Assembly (NCBI GenBank): GCA_003598065.1
Contig: QZKR01000028.1
Coordinates: 62,001-126,000 of the forward strand
DNA from: Myxococcales bacterium
GTDB taxonomy: Bacteria; Myxococcota_A; SURF-8
Direction: 5' to 3'
Length of the DNA: 64,000 nucleotides
How positions within the stretch are numbered: position 1 is the first letter of the stretch; every line of letters begins with the position of its first letter. Positions 17,796-26,310 of this stretch are shown here, one piece after another. Made by a program: the position numbers and the translations under genes. Below the pieces are notes generated by a model. That model saw only the letters and a program-made list of their open reading frames with translations, made no database searches and was not told the origin of the DNA.

Positions 17796-18998
17796 ATGAT
17801 GACGGCGGCTTCCAATCACTCCAGCGCCGACGCCCAAAGCAAGGCGTCGGCGGTCGGCCAGTGGCTGCGCGGGAGGATTCCTTTCCTCAATCCCGACCGG
17901 TCGCTGGTGCGCGTCTTGATGTATCCGGCGGCGGAGCAGAATCCGTTTCTGGTCGTCACGCGCCGCAAGCTGGAAGAACTCGGCGCGAAGGTGACGATGC
18001 TCACCGCCTTTGACGCCGCCACCTTGGCGCGGCTCGCCCCGACACACGACGTCCTCCACCTCTTCAACATCCAGGAATATAAAAGCGCCTTCACTTCGCC
18101 GGAGATGGTGAAGCAGGTGCGGCAGCTGGGCCGGAGGCTGTCGGCGCTCGTCACCGCCAAGGGCCTCGGGTTGCGCATCGTCTGGACGCTCTACAACGAG
18201 CCGAAAGGCGATTATTCCTCCGAATGGCTGGAGCGCCTGGGCCGGCAGTGGATTTTCTCGCTCGCCGACCGCATCATCTGTCCGAGCCAGGCCACCAGCA
18301 CGCTTTTGCGCACACGCTATCCCGGCATGCCGGACCACAAGTTGACCGTGATCCCGCACCACAACTTCGGACAGTATTTCCCGAAGCAGGTGTCGCGGCG
18401 GCAGGCGCGGACGCATCTGGGCATCGAAACCCAAGGCCGGGTGTTTCTCTGCTTCGGCGGCATCCACCCTTATAAGGGACTCACGGACCTCATTCCGCTG
18501 TTCGGCAGGCATCCGTTGCGGGAGCATACGCTGATTGTCGCCGGCAATCCGTCGAACGTGCATTACGCCGCGACGATCGAGGGACTGTGTTCCCAGTATC
18601 CGAACGTCCACGCCTATCTGCGCTACGTGCCGGCGGACGACGTGCAATACTACATGCACGCCGCCGACGTGTTCGTCATGCCCTTCAAGGACGTGCTCAA
18701 CTCCGGCTCGCTGATGCTCGCCCTTTCCTTCGGCAAGCCGCTGGTCGCGCCGGCGGTGGGCTCGATTCCGGAAATCGCCACCTCGGCCTGTTCCGTCCTC
18801 TACGATCCCGCGGCGGCGAACGGGTTGAAAACGGCCCTCGCCCAGGCCGCGGAGATGGACATCGAGCGCGCGGCGGGGGCGGCGCGGCGCGTGGCCGACG
18901 GCTATTCGGCCGATAAGCTGACGCGGCGGCTGGTCAACCTCTATCTGGAATTCTTTCCCAAGCGGCCGAAACTTCCGGAAGAGGACGAGGAATTATGA
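17796..18998 (+). CDS. glycosyltransferase, GT4-like (GT-B fold)
   Basis: A 400-residue cytosolic glycosyltransferase, probably for a surface polysaccharide or glycolipid. The C-terminal nucleotide-sugar half is clear: FLCFGGIHPYKGL, HTLIVAGNP, an adenine/uridine-site region, and SLMLALSFGKPLVAPAVGSIPEI, a GT4-type glutamate-containing loop. The N-terminal acceptor half is divergent. Two ATG codons stand in tandem at 17796 and 17799 with no clear ribosome binding site, so the start is uncertain. It overlaps the next glycosyltransferase by four bases. Acceptor and donor sugar cannot be deduced. Confidence 0.82.
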   Translation: MMTAASNHSSADAQSKASAVGQWLRGRIPFLNPDRSLVRVLMYPAAEQNPFLVVTRRKLEELGAKVTMLTAFDAATLARLAPTHDVLHLFNIQEYKSAFTSPEMVKQVRQLGRRLSALVTAKGLGLRIVWTLYNEPKGDYSSEWLERLGRQWIFSLADRIICPSQATSTLLRTRYPGMPDHKLTVIPHHNFGQYFPKQVSRRQARTHLGIETQGRVFLCFGGIHPYKGLTDLIPLFGRHPLREHTLIVAGNPSNVHYAATIEGLCSQYPNVHAYLRYVPADDVQYYMHAADVFVMPFKDVLNSGSLMLALSFGKPLVAPAVGSIPEIATSACSVLYDPAAANGLKTALAQAAEMDIERAAGAARRVADGYSADKLTRRLVNLYLEFFPKRPKLPEEDEEL

Positions 18999-20080
18999 GC
19001 CGGGGCCGCGTGCTCCTGTTCACCAAGGGCGTGGCTGTCAATCCGGCGAGCCGTTATCGTTTTCTTCAATACATTCCCTATTTGCAAAAGGCCGGTCTCG
19101 ACGTGGAGGCGCGGCCGCTGTTTAACGAGGCGTATTACCGTCTCGGGGCCGAAGCCTCGCCGCCGATCCGGCTGGCGAAGAAAACGCTGCTGTCCGCCAT
19201 GGCGCTGGCGCGCCGGCTGATCGATCTGCCCGAAGCGCGCCGCGCCGATCTCGTCGTCGTCGAAAACCAGCTTTTCCCCTACGAGCAGGGATTGCTGGAG
19301 GCGCTTCTTTTCGCCTTCGGCAGGCGTACGCTCTTCGAGTTCGACGACGCGATCTACCTCACGCCGCTGCATGCCGGCAAGCTCAAGCGCGTCCTGAAGC
19401 GCGCCGGCCATGTCATCGCGGGCAACGACGAACTCGCCGCCTTCGCGCGCCAGGTCTCATCCCGCGTCAGCGTCGTGCCGACCGTCGTGGACATGGACAA
19501 ATACCCGGAGACGCCCTATCCCCCCGCCGACGTACGGCGGCCGTTTCGCATCGGCTGGATCGGTCTGCCGATAACGCTGCCCTACCTCGATCTGGCGGCG
19601 CGGCCCTTGGCGCGGCTGGCCGCCGAGCGGGCGGTCGAACTGGTTGTCATCTCGTCCCGCGAGCCGGCGCCGCCGGGCGTTCCCGTGCGTTTTGTGAACT
19701 GGAGCGAGGAAAACGAAGCGGAGGAACTGGCCGCACTCGACGTCGGCATCATGCCCTTGCCCGACGATCCCTGGACGCGCGGCAAGTGCGGCTTGAAGCT
19801 TCTGCAATACATGGCCGCCGGCCGCGCCGCCGTCGCCTCGCCGGTGGGGGTGAATCCGAAGATCGTCGCCCACGGCGAAAACGGCTTTCTCGCCTCGACC
19901 GAGGACCAGTGGTTTCAAGCGTTGAGGAAACTGGCCGACGATCGCGGCCTGGCGGCGCGTCTGGGCCGGGCCGCGCGCCGCGCGGCGGCCGAGCATTACT
20001 CGCTGCAGGTATGGGGCCCGCGCGTCGCCGAGCTGTACGTCAATCTGATAAAATACGGCAAACCGACGCCGGAGGCTTGA
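18995..20080 (+). CDS. glycosyltransferase, group 1-like
   Basis: A 361-residue protein translationally coupled to the preceding glycosyltransferase (ATGA overlap; GAGGA site before the ATG). The N-terminus (TKGVAVNPASRYRFLQYIP) and FEFDDAIYL block resemble glycosyltransferases of polysaccharide clusters. The C-terminal half has IGWIGLPITLPYL and LKLLQYMAAGRAAVASPVG, a typical GT-B donor-binding region. Probably adds the next sugar to the product of its partner. No other polysaccharide genes adjoin on this side; serS follows. Confidence 0.8.
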   Translation: MSRGRVLLFTKGVAVNPASRYRFLQYIPYLQKAGLDVEARPLFNEAYYRLGAEASPPIRLAKKTLLSAMALARRLIDLPEARRADLVVVENQLFPYEQGLLEALLFAFGRRTLFEFDDAIYLTPLHAGKLKRVLKRAGHVIAGNDELAAFARQVSSRVSVVPTVVDMDKYPETPYPPADVRRPFRIGWIGLPITLPYLDLAARPLARLAAERAVELVVISSREPAPPGVPVRFVNWSEENEAEELAALDVGIMPLPDDPWTRGKCGLKLLQYMAAGRAAVASPVGVNPKIVAHGENGFLASTEDQWFQALRKLADDRGLAARLGRAARRAAAEHYSLQVWGPRVAELYVNLIKYGKPTPEA

Positions 20081-20151
20081 TCCGGCCCTCCTTCCCTCGT
20101 ATGATGCGCCCGTGACATCCGACCGGAACCGGAGCGAAAGGAAACCGACGC

Positions 20152-21441
20152 ATGCTGGACGTCCGTTACGTTGTGAACAACCTCGACGAAGTGCGCGCGC
20201 GCCTCGCCATGCGCAAGGCCGACGCGCTGCTTGCGCCCATCGTGGATCTGGACGCCAAACGGCGCACGCTGATCACCGCCGTCGAGGAGATGCGCCGCCG
20301 CCAGAACGAAGCCAACCAGGAAATGCAGGCCGTCGTCAAGCGCGAGGGGCCGAAATCGGAAACGCTGGCCTCGATGCGCCAGGGCCTCAAGGATTTGTCG
20401 GCGGCGGTCAAGGCGAAGGAGCCCGAACTCGACGCCATCGAGCAGGAATTGTCCGCGGCGATGCTCGATATCCCCAACCTGCCGCACGCCTCGACGCCCG
20501 TCGGAGCAAGCGAGGAGGAGAACGTCGTCCGGCAGGTCGTCGGCGAGCCGCCGAAATTCGCCTTCGAGCCGCGCTGGCACGACGATCTCGGTCAGGCGCT
20601 CGGCGTTCTCGACTTCGAGCGCGGCGCGAAACTCTCCGGCGCGCGCTTCACCGTTCTGAGAGGACTGGGCGCGCGGCTGGAGCGGGCCCTGGCGGCGTTC
20701 ATGCTCGATACGCACCTGGCGAACGGCTACACGGAAATCGCGCCGCCGCTGTTGGTGTCGGCCGAGACGATGACCGGCACGGGGCAGCTGCCGAAATTCA
20801 AGGCCGATCTGTTCCAGGTGACGGGGTTGGATCGCGAACTCTACCTGATCCCCACCGCCGAAGTGCCGCTCACCAACCTCCACGCCGACGAGGTGCTCGA
20901 CGCGGAGGCGCTGCCGCTCCATTACTGCGGCTTCACGCCCTGCTTCCGCAGCGAAGCCGGCTCCTACGGGAAGGACGTGCGCGGTTACATTCGCCAGCAT
21001 CAGTTCAACAAAGTCGAGCTTGTCCACATCTGCCGGCCCGAAACCTCCTACGAGGAATTGGAACTGCTGACTCGGAACGCCGAAGGCATTCTGCGGAAGC
21101 TGGAGTTGCCTTACCGCCGCGTCGCCTTGTGCACGGGCGACCTGGGTTTCGCCGCAACCAAAACCTACGACCTGGAAGTGTGGCTGCCCGGCCAGGGCAA
21201 GTACCGCGAGATTTCCTCGTGTTCCAACTGCGAGGATTTCCAGGCGCGGCGCATGAAGCTGCGCTTCAAGGAAAAGGGCGGCAAGCCGCGCTTCTGCCAT
21301 ACGCTGAACGGCTCCGGCCTGGCCGTGGGGCGGACGCTCGTGGCCGTGCTGGAGAACTTCCAGGAAGCCGACGGCTCGGTCCGCCTTCCCCAGGTCTTGC
21401 GCCCCTACCTCGGCGGCCTGGAGCGGCTGCGCCCGGCTTGA
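20152..21441 (+). CDS. serS: seryl-tRNA synthetase
   Basis: A 429-residue class II aminoacyl-tRNA synthetase. Residues 1-100 form the long antiparallel coiled-coil arm that contacts the long variable arm of tRNA-Ser. Motif 2 appears as [20 protein letters not shown] and motif 3 as [19 protein letters not shown]. Length and motifs are those of ordinary bacterial SerRS. Start supported by an AAAGGA site nine bases upstream. A GGCGCG-ACT-CGCGCC hairpin lies about 70 bp after the stop but has a weak T-run. Confidence 0.98.
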   Translation: MLDVRYVVNNLDEVRARLAMRKADALLAPIVDLDAKRRTLITAVEEMRRRQNEANQEMQAVVKREGPKSETLASMRQGLKDLSAAVKAKEPELDAIEQELSAAMLDIPNLPHASTPVGASEEENVVRQVVGEPPKFAFEPRWHDDLGQALGVLDFERGAKLSGARFTVLRGLGARLERALAAFMLDTHLANGYTEIAPPLLVSAETMTGTGQLPKFKADLFQVTGLDRELYLIPTAEVPLTNLHADEVLDAEALPLHYCGFTPCFRSEAGSYGKDVRGYIRQHQFNKVELVHICRPETSYEELELLTRNAEGILRKLELPYRRVALCTGDLGFAATKTYDLEVWLPGQGKYREISSCSNCEDFQARRMKLRFKEKGGKPRFCHTLNGSGLAVGRTLVAVLENFQEADGSVRLPQVLRPYLGGLERLRPA

Positions 21442-21575
21442 CGGCTTTTGTCTGGCGCCGCACGCATTGACGGCGAAGCGGGGGGAGAGTAGAAAGTTGG
21501 CGTAGGCGGGCGCGACTCGCGCCGGAATCGTTTTCGGGCCGCAGGCGGCGGCCGTTTTCCAAAAGGAGCGTGGGG

Positions 21576-22124
21576 ATGGAAAACGTCGTTAATCGTCCCT
21601 ATCCCAACGCCCGGCTTGTCGTTTACATCCTGATCGGCGTGATTCTCGGCTGGATTTGCGTCAGCGTCGCCATTTCCGTCGGCTCCAAGGTGTTCTGGGA
21701 GCATACGCGCGAGCGAGTGGTGCCCGCGGCCGGCGTGGTCGAGATCGACGACGCCCAGAGCGCGCTGGCCGCCATCCGCGCCATTCAGTTGTTCCATGAG
21801 GAATTGCTGCAAAACGTCAAGCGGCTGATCGCCCGCTATCCGAAGCAACCCCAGGAGACGCTTCTCTTCTGGGAGGAGTGGCACGCCGGCTGGCGCAAGG
21901 ATCTCGATCTGTTCGGCAAGCGCTACAGCTTCACCCGGCCAATGGAAATGCTCAACGCTCACGAGCGGCTGGTCGCGACAACCTACAACCGGCTGGTGGA
22001 GGTGGAGACGAACCTTTCCCGGCACTTCGCGGAGCTTCTGCCGCTTTTCGACAGCGACCAGACCGAACTTCGGACGCTGTTGCGCAATGCGGAAACGCAG
22101 TTGCTCCTGGAAGTTCGGCAGTAG
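21576..22124 (+). CDS. single-pass membrane protein of unknown function
   Basis: Unrecognised 182-residue protein. One transmembrane helix lies at about 14-36 (LVVYILIGVILGWICVSVAI), followed by a predicted helical, charged domain rich in Leu, Glu and Arg, which should face the periplasm. ATG 21576 is preferred over the in-frame GTG at 21570 because AGGAG at 21564-21568 is well spaced for the ATG and too close to the GTG. It is followed after 9 bp by the WalJ-like hydrolase, so the two are probably co-transcribed. No family assignment. Confidence 0.7.
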   Translation: MENVVNRPYPNARLVVYILIGVILGWICVSVAISVGSKVFWEHTRERVVPAAGVVEIDDAQSALAAIRAIQLFHEELLQNVKRLIARYPKQPQETLLFWEEWHAGWRKDLDLFGKRYSFTRPMEMLNAHERLVATTYNRLVEVETNLSRHFAELLPLFDSDQTELRTLLRNAETQLLLEVRQ

Positions 22125-22133
22125 TCGCGGCCG

Positions 22134-22913
22134 ATGGAAGTCCGTGTCCTTTCCAGCGGCTCGAAAGGCAATCTGCTTCACCTCCAGGCGGGCGAAACGG
22201 CGGTGCTCGTCGATTGCGGTCTAAGCTGCAAGCAGGTCGAGGCGCGCATGGCCAAGGCCGGCCTCGATCCCCGCGCCGTGTCGGCGATTCTCGTCACCCA
22301 CGAACACACCGACCATATCGCCGGCGTCTCCGTTTTCTCGCGCCGCTATCGCGTCCCGGTCTACATCCCGCACCGCGCCTGGCGCGCCGTGCAGCGCTGG
22401 CAGAACGACTGGTGGGAAGTGCGCCACATCCGCGCCGGCGAGCCGTTGCGCCTCAACGGGCTCTGCGTCGAGCCGTTTTCGATTCCGCACGACACCGAGG
22501 AGCCGGTGGCCTTTGCCTTCGAGCACGGCGGCGCGCGTTTCGGCATGGCCACGGATCTGGGGCACGCCTCGGAATCCGTCGTCCAGGCGTTGAGCGGCAT
22601 GGATGCGCTGCTGATCGAGTCGAACCACGACGAGCGGATGCTGGAAACCGGGCCCTATCCCTGGCCGCTGAAGCAGCGCATCGCCTCGCCCTTCGGCCAT
22701 CTTTCGAATCGCCAGTCGGCCGCCCTGCTGCGCCGCCTCCTGCATCCGGCCCTGCAAACGGTGATCCTCGGCCATCTTTCCGAGGAGAACAACCAGCCGG
22801 AGCTGGCCCAGGCGGCGGCTCAACTCGTGCTCGACGAGGCGCGAGCCGAGGCGCCGCTGATCATCGCCGGCCAGTACGAACCGCTGCCGCCCGTCGTCGT
22901 CGCCATAAAATAG
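22134..22913 (+). CDS. metallo-beta-lactamase-fold hydrolase, WalJ/YycJ type
   Basis: A 259-residue cytosolic metallo-beta-lactamase-fold protein. The metal motif is THEHTDHIAG, with later ligands in an MATDLGH-type segment and a C-terminal histidine (ILGHLSEENN). The start MEVRVLSSGSKGN and overall length match the WalJ/YycJ group, whose members are linked to cell-wall or replication control or act as nucleases; substrate is not settled for the family. It begins 9 bp after the preceding membrane protein with no clear ribosome binding site, suggesting coupled translation. Confidence 0.85.
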   Translation: MEVRVLSSGSKGNLLHLQAGETAVLVDCGLSCKQVEARMAKAGLDPRAVSAILVTHEHTDHIAGVSVFSRRYRVPVYIPHRAWRAVQRWQNDWWEVRHIRAGEPLRLNGLCVEPFSIPHDTEEPVAFAFEHGGARFGMATDLGHASESVVQALSGMDALLIESNHDERMLETGPYPWPLKQRIASPFGHLSNRQSAALLRRLLHPALQTVILGHLSEENNQPELAQAAAQLVLDEARAEAPLIIAGQYEPLPPVVVAIK

Positions 22914-22916
22914 CGA

Positions 22917-22938
22917 CGGACGGGCCTTCGCCCGTCCG
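22917..22938 (+). terminator. terminator hairpin after the WalJ-like gene
   Basis: Nine-bp stem CGGACGGGC (22917-22925) and GCCCGTCCG (22930-22938) with loop CTTC. A second small hairpin (GGCG-TTCTA-CGCC) with five T follows at 22947-22964 and may complete termination between convergent genes. Confidence 0.65.
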
Positions 22939-22962
22939 CGCTCGCTGGCGTTCTACGCCTTT

Positions 22963-24186
22963 TTATTCGGCCGGTCCACCGCCGTCGGAACCGCCGTTTC
23001 CGCCATCGCCGTCAGCCTGCCCATCGCCATCGGCTTGACCGTCGCCATCGGCTTGACCGTCGCCATCAGCTTGACCGTCGCCATCAGGCGAACCATCGCC
23101 GTTTTGAGAATTGTCTTCGCCGTGGCAGAAGGTGCGCCAGCGGCCTTGCAGGCTGCCCATGCGGCCTTGTTCCGAGTCGGCGACGGTGTAAACGCCGCCC
23201 AACTCGCCGCGCCGCGCGCGCGAACGGTTGACCCAGTGCGCTTCGAACGTGCCGCCCGTCTTGTCGTCGTTCGGAACGTAGGCGCCTTTGATCAGACCGC
23301 GGAACTGGCCGCGCGCGGAGGTGTATTTGCCGAACATCACGCGATTGCCCTGCGCATCCTCGCCCCAGATGCCGGCCAGCATGCCGCTCGGACGATGATC
23401 GACGCCGTGCCAGCGGCCGGCGAAGACGCCGCCTTTTTCATTTTTCCGCATAAATACGCCGGCCAGATACCCCGACGCGCACGCGTGCGGGTCGCGGACG
23501 AAACCAATCACGCCCACCTGGTTGCCGTAATCGTCAACGGTGTAAAGCTCGCGCAGATCGTCGATTTCCGCCAGCGGGTAGGAGACGGAAAACGGCTCGG
23601 TCTCGAACGAAGCCGCCGGCTCGACGCCTTCCTCGGAGGCCAGCGGACGGACGATGCGAACGAGCATGCCGTCGTTGTGCGGCTGGGTGTAGGACGTAAA
23701 GGAAACAACGTTCGGTTCTTCCTGCGGCAACAGGACGTCGCCTTCGCCGTCGAAGCGGATCAGACGCAGGACTCTCACCTTCTCGGCGTCGGCCGAAATC
23801 TTGCCGCTCCAGTCGGTCGGTTCGGGCACGTTCGGGTCGAAGCGGAGCTGGCCCCAGATGAACCGCAGGTAATACGCCGGTTCGCCCGCCAGGCGGCCCA
23901 TCAGCCCGGTTTCCGCCTCCGCGTCCTCATAGACGAAATCGTCCAGTTCGATTTCGACCTCGGGGGCGAGCTGATACTTGGCCTCGAACTCGGCAAGGGT
24001 GACGTCCTCGTCTTCCATGGAGAAACCGCCGTCTTCTTTGTCCACGCCGTAGCTGCCGGGGAAAATCAAGTCTTCCCCTTCGCCGTCGTCCTCGGCGTTC
24101 GTGCCGGCGCCGCTGCAGGCGGCGGCCAGCAGGGCGGCGAACAGGATGGCGATCCACCGTTTCCAGGATGTCTTCATCGTCAACAT
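22963..24186 (-). CDS. lipoprotein with Gly-Gln-Ala-Asp-Gly-Asp repeat tail
   Basis: Unrecognised 407-residue lipoprotein. Lipobox LLAAAC lies after a short signal peptide; an acidic linker follows. The body has a C-terminal half rich in repeated Gly-x-Trp and Gly-x-Phe strands (GRWHG, AGIWGE, GGVYTV, GRWRTFC), like a small beta-structure. The tail after residue ~365 is nearly pure Asp/Gly/Gln/Ala repeats encoded by an 18-bp DNA repeat. ATG 24186 is supported by AAGGAG; another ATG lies nine bases further in. It is third in the cluster behind the TIGR02147 gene and a second lipoprotein. Outer-membrane location and function unknown. Confidence 0.75.
   Translation of the reverse strand: MLTMKTSWKRWIAILFAALLAAACSGAGTNAEDDGEGEDLIFPGSYGVDKEDGGFSMEDEDVTLAEFEAKYQLAPEVEIELDDFVYEDAEAETGLMGRLAGEPAYYLRFIWGQLRFDPNVPEPTDWSGKISADAEKVRVLRLIRFDGEGDVLLPQEEPNVVSFTSYTQPHNDGMLVRIVRPLASEEGVEPAASFETEPFSVSYPLAEIDDLRELYTVDDYGNQVGVIGFVRDPHACASGYLAGVFMRKNEKGGVFAGRWHGVDHRPSGMLAGIWGEDAQGNRVMFGKYTSARGQFRGLIKGAYVPNDDKTGGTFEAHWVNRSRARRGELGGVYTVADSEQGRMGSLQGRWRTFCHGEDNSQNGDGSPDGDGQADGDGQADGDGQADGDGQADGDGGNGGSDGGGPAE
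23005..23094. repeat. 18-bp coding tandem repeat, five units
   Basis: Units at 23005, 23023, 23041, 23059 and 23077. The three central units differ at one or two positions and encode GQADGD on the minus strand; the outer two are diverged. Unit length is a multiple of three, so gain or loss changes tail length without a frameshift. Confidence 0.85.
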
Positions 24187-24278
24187 GGCAGCACTCCTTT
24201 CACCTGTGGTCTCGGGCGACATTGCCCGTGTCCCCCCCAACGTCCATGCCTCGTGAGAGGCGGACATTCTCGTTGCCC

Positions 24279-25154
24279 CTATTCCTCGACGTCGTCGGCG
24301 TTCAATTCGCCGACTTCGTTTTCGTAATCTTCTTCCGCCGCCCGGCCGTCGCCGTTTCGGTCGCCCAGCAGCGACAGTCGTCCGACCAGATTGCGCTTGA
24401 TCGTTCGGGCGTCGTCGGGATACTGACCCAGGCCGACGCGGATCACGCCGTCCGCGTCGGTCGTCCAGCCGTCCGCGTCAACGCCGTCGAGCAGCCGCTC
24501 CATGCGCAGCGCCAAAACCCATTGCTGTTTCTGGCCTTGGCGGAAGCGGAACTCGCCGGTTTTCGCGCGCAGCAGCAGACCGCGCGGCAGTTTCAAGGCG
24601 ACGATCAGCGGGGCATCGTCGGCTTTGCGCCGGCCGGCGAAGTAGAGAACGGCGACTCCGGAGGCGTCATCGACGCTTGCGCTTGGCAGCAAGGCGAGGC
24701 CGCAATAGGGGCGGTCCGACCGGGCAGGGCCTTCGAGCCGCGCGCGGCGCGAGCCGACCAGCGGAAAACGCCGCGTCTCGGGCAAGGTGTAGACGTCGGC
24801 CTCGCCCCGGCACGGTCCGGCTTCCGCCGTGCGGGCCCGCAAATCGGCGTTCGCCTCGCCCGGCGTAATGAAGGCCACCGCCGCCAACTCGATGGCGACG
24901 GCCCGCCACTCGACGAGGGGGTTGTCGATGAGGGCGTCGAAGCCGACCTCCAGGCTGGCCGGATTGCCGACGCCGCTGCCGGAGCCGAAGCGAACGGTTT
25001 CATCGATCTCGACGGCGTCGCCGTCGGTCTCGCTTCCCGCGTCGTCCGTGGCCTCTTCGCCGCAAGCGACCGCGAAAACGAGCAGCAGCCCGGCCGCGAG
25101 CCGCATCATCCAGCCTGGGTTCAGTATCCGACCGATCGTGCGTTCATGGCGCAT
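24279..25154 (-). CDS. lipoprotein of unknown function (TIGR02147-linked)
   Basis: A 291-residue lipoprotein. The signal peptide has a long N-region, then LAAGLLLVFAVAC with the lipid-modified cysteine. After a short Asp/Thr/Gly linker the mature domain has no recognised motif; it contains a conserved-looking Cys pair (GPCRGEA, PYCGLAL). Near the C-terminus GDRNGDGRAAEEDYENE resembles a single dockerin/EF-hand-like calcium loop. Start supported by AAGGAG before ATG 25154. It begins three bases after the stop of the TIGR02147 gene and is followed 92 bp later by the repeat-tailed lipoprotein. In other genomes TIGR02147 genes often sit beside lipoproteins. Confidence 0.72.
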   Translation of the reverse strand: MRHERTIGRILNPGWMMRLAAGLLLVFAVACGEEATDDAGSETDGDAVEIDETVRFGSGSGVGNPASLEVGFDALIDNPLVEWRAVAIELAAVAFITPGEANADLRARTAEAGPCRGEADVYTLPETRRFPLVGSRRARLEGPARSDRPYCGLALLPSASVDDASGVAVLYFAGRRKADDAPLIVALKLPRGLLLRAKTGEFRFRQGQKQQWVLALRMERLLDGVDADGWTTDADGVIRVGLGQYPDDARTIKRNLVGRLSLLGDRNGDGRAAEEDYENEVGELNADDVEE

Positions 25155-25157
25155 GGC

Positions 25158-26045
25158 TCACTCCTTGCCGGGTGCGGCGTCTCCCGCTTCCGCCGGTTCG
25201 GCGGCGGTGAGCGGAAACCATTGCAGATTGAGTTGATATACGGCTTCCACCGGCTCATCCTCCAGTACGACGTCGAGCACGTCCTTCATGTGCTGGATGT
25301 TCATTTGCTTGATGCGCTCGGCCTGGCCGCGCGAGATGGCGACCGTCAGGGCGCGCACGTCGCGCTTCGCGGCCGGCACTTTCTCCAGCGCTTCGGCGGC
25401 GCGCTGCATCATCTCGCGGTGAAAGTTCTTGGCGATCAGCGAGGCGAACTCTGCTTCGATCTCCACCTCGGTATGCGCCACGGGCTCCGCCTGCTTGAGA
25501 CGGCCGTCGGCGTCGCGCACCAGAAAGCCGAGTTTTTCCAGTTTGACGATCGTGCGGGTCACGTCGCGCGGCGTCAGCGTAAACAGGAGCCGCCTGGCGA
25601 TCCATTCCGCATCCTCCCGGAAATCCTCCAGGTTGACCATTTCGCGGATGGCGAGGTGGTGCCAATGCCGGAAATATTCGTAGCGCGCCAGTTCCACCTT
25701 TTTGACGTCGCGGAAGCGGCGGATGGCTCGCATCCGGCCTAGCGCGCGGTTGCGCGCTTCGTCCGTTTTCGCCGTCCCGAAGGCCGCCAGAAAGCAGAAG
25801 TAGTCGGACTCGTCGCCTTTCAGGCCGAGCGCCGCCGCCAGATCGCGCGCCTTCTCCTCGGAGAGACCGCGCCGGCCGTCGATGGCCAGCTTCAACGATC
25901 CGGCGGAAGCGAAGCCGGCTTCGCGCGCCAAGACGCGGTACGAGAACGCCGTGTCTTTTTGCTTCTTCGCCTCGAACGCCGCGCGCAGATAGGCGCGGTA
26001 GTCGAGGTAATCGAAGAGGCTGGGTTTGGCGCGATTGGCGTTCAT
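25158..26045 (-). CDS. TIGR02147 family protein
   Basis: A 295-residue member of the TIGR02147 family, frequent in Fibrobacter, Bdellovibrio and related groups. The N-terminus (SLFDYLDYRAYLRAAFEAKK) and RVLAREAGFASAGSLKLAID match the family start, which resembles a helix-turn-helix. The central region has a winged-helix-like VKLEKLGFLVRDADG. Probably a cytosolic DNA-binding regulator; the family is not well characterised. No Shine-Dalgarno is visible before ATG 26045; instead a small palindrome, TTTAC-c-GTAAA (26052-26062), stands right upstream. Transcribed from the strong promoter at 26137-26165 with two lipoproteins. Confidence 0.8.
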   Translation of the reverse strand: MNANRAKPSLFDYLDYRAYLRAAFEAKKQKDTAFSYRVLAREAGFASAGSLKLAIDGRRGLSEEKARDLAAALGLKGDESDYFCFLAAFGTAKTDEARNRALGRMRAIRRFRDVKKVELARYEYFRHWHHLAIREMVNLEDFREDAEWIARRLLFTLTPRDVTRTIVKLEKLGFLVRDADGRLKQAEPVAHTEVEIEAEFASLIAKNFHREMMQRAAEALEKVPAAKRDVRALTVAISRGQAERIKQMNIQHMKDVLDVVLEDEPVEAVYQLNLQWFPLTAAEPAEAGDAAPGKE

Positions 26046-26051
26046 TGCAGT

Positions 26052-26062
26052 TTTACCGTAAA
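26052..26062. promoter_or_regulatory. small palindrome before the TIGR02147 start
   Basis: TTTACCGTAAA, a 5-1-5 inverted repeat seven bases before the ATG where a ribosome binding site would be expected. It could be an autoregulatory operator; only its symmetry and place support this. Confidence 0.25.
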
Positions 26063-26136
26063 TTAGAAAACACTCCGTTTTGCTTTCTCGTCCGCCTTGT
26101 TTTCAAATAAGGCCTTTTTGCCAGCCTCTGAGGGAA

Positions 26137-26165
26137 TATCTACCACGCAAGAAAAAGCCTGTCAA
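26137..26165 (-). promoter_or_regulatory. sigma70-like promoter for the TIGR02147 operon
   Basis: Minus-strand TTGACA (26160-26165) and TAGATA (26137-26142), 17 bp apart, start near 26130 in a locally A/T-rich stretch. Leader of about 85 nt. Confidence 0.75.
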
Positions 26166-26310
26166 GCTAATTATTCAAAAACGCAAAAAAATAGAAAACA
26201 CACAAAAGCTAAAAAAGGGGCGGCGGCAGTCGTTGTCCGCTCAACGCCCGGAGATTTCTATGGGATTGGTGCGATGACTGTCGTCAGCGCCGCGCTGTGT
26301 CCGCCGGCGA

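Noticed and set aside
23005-23094. CRISPR-like array
   Set aside because: Units are 18 bp, directly adjacent with no spacers, and lie in a coding frame.
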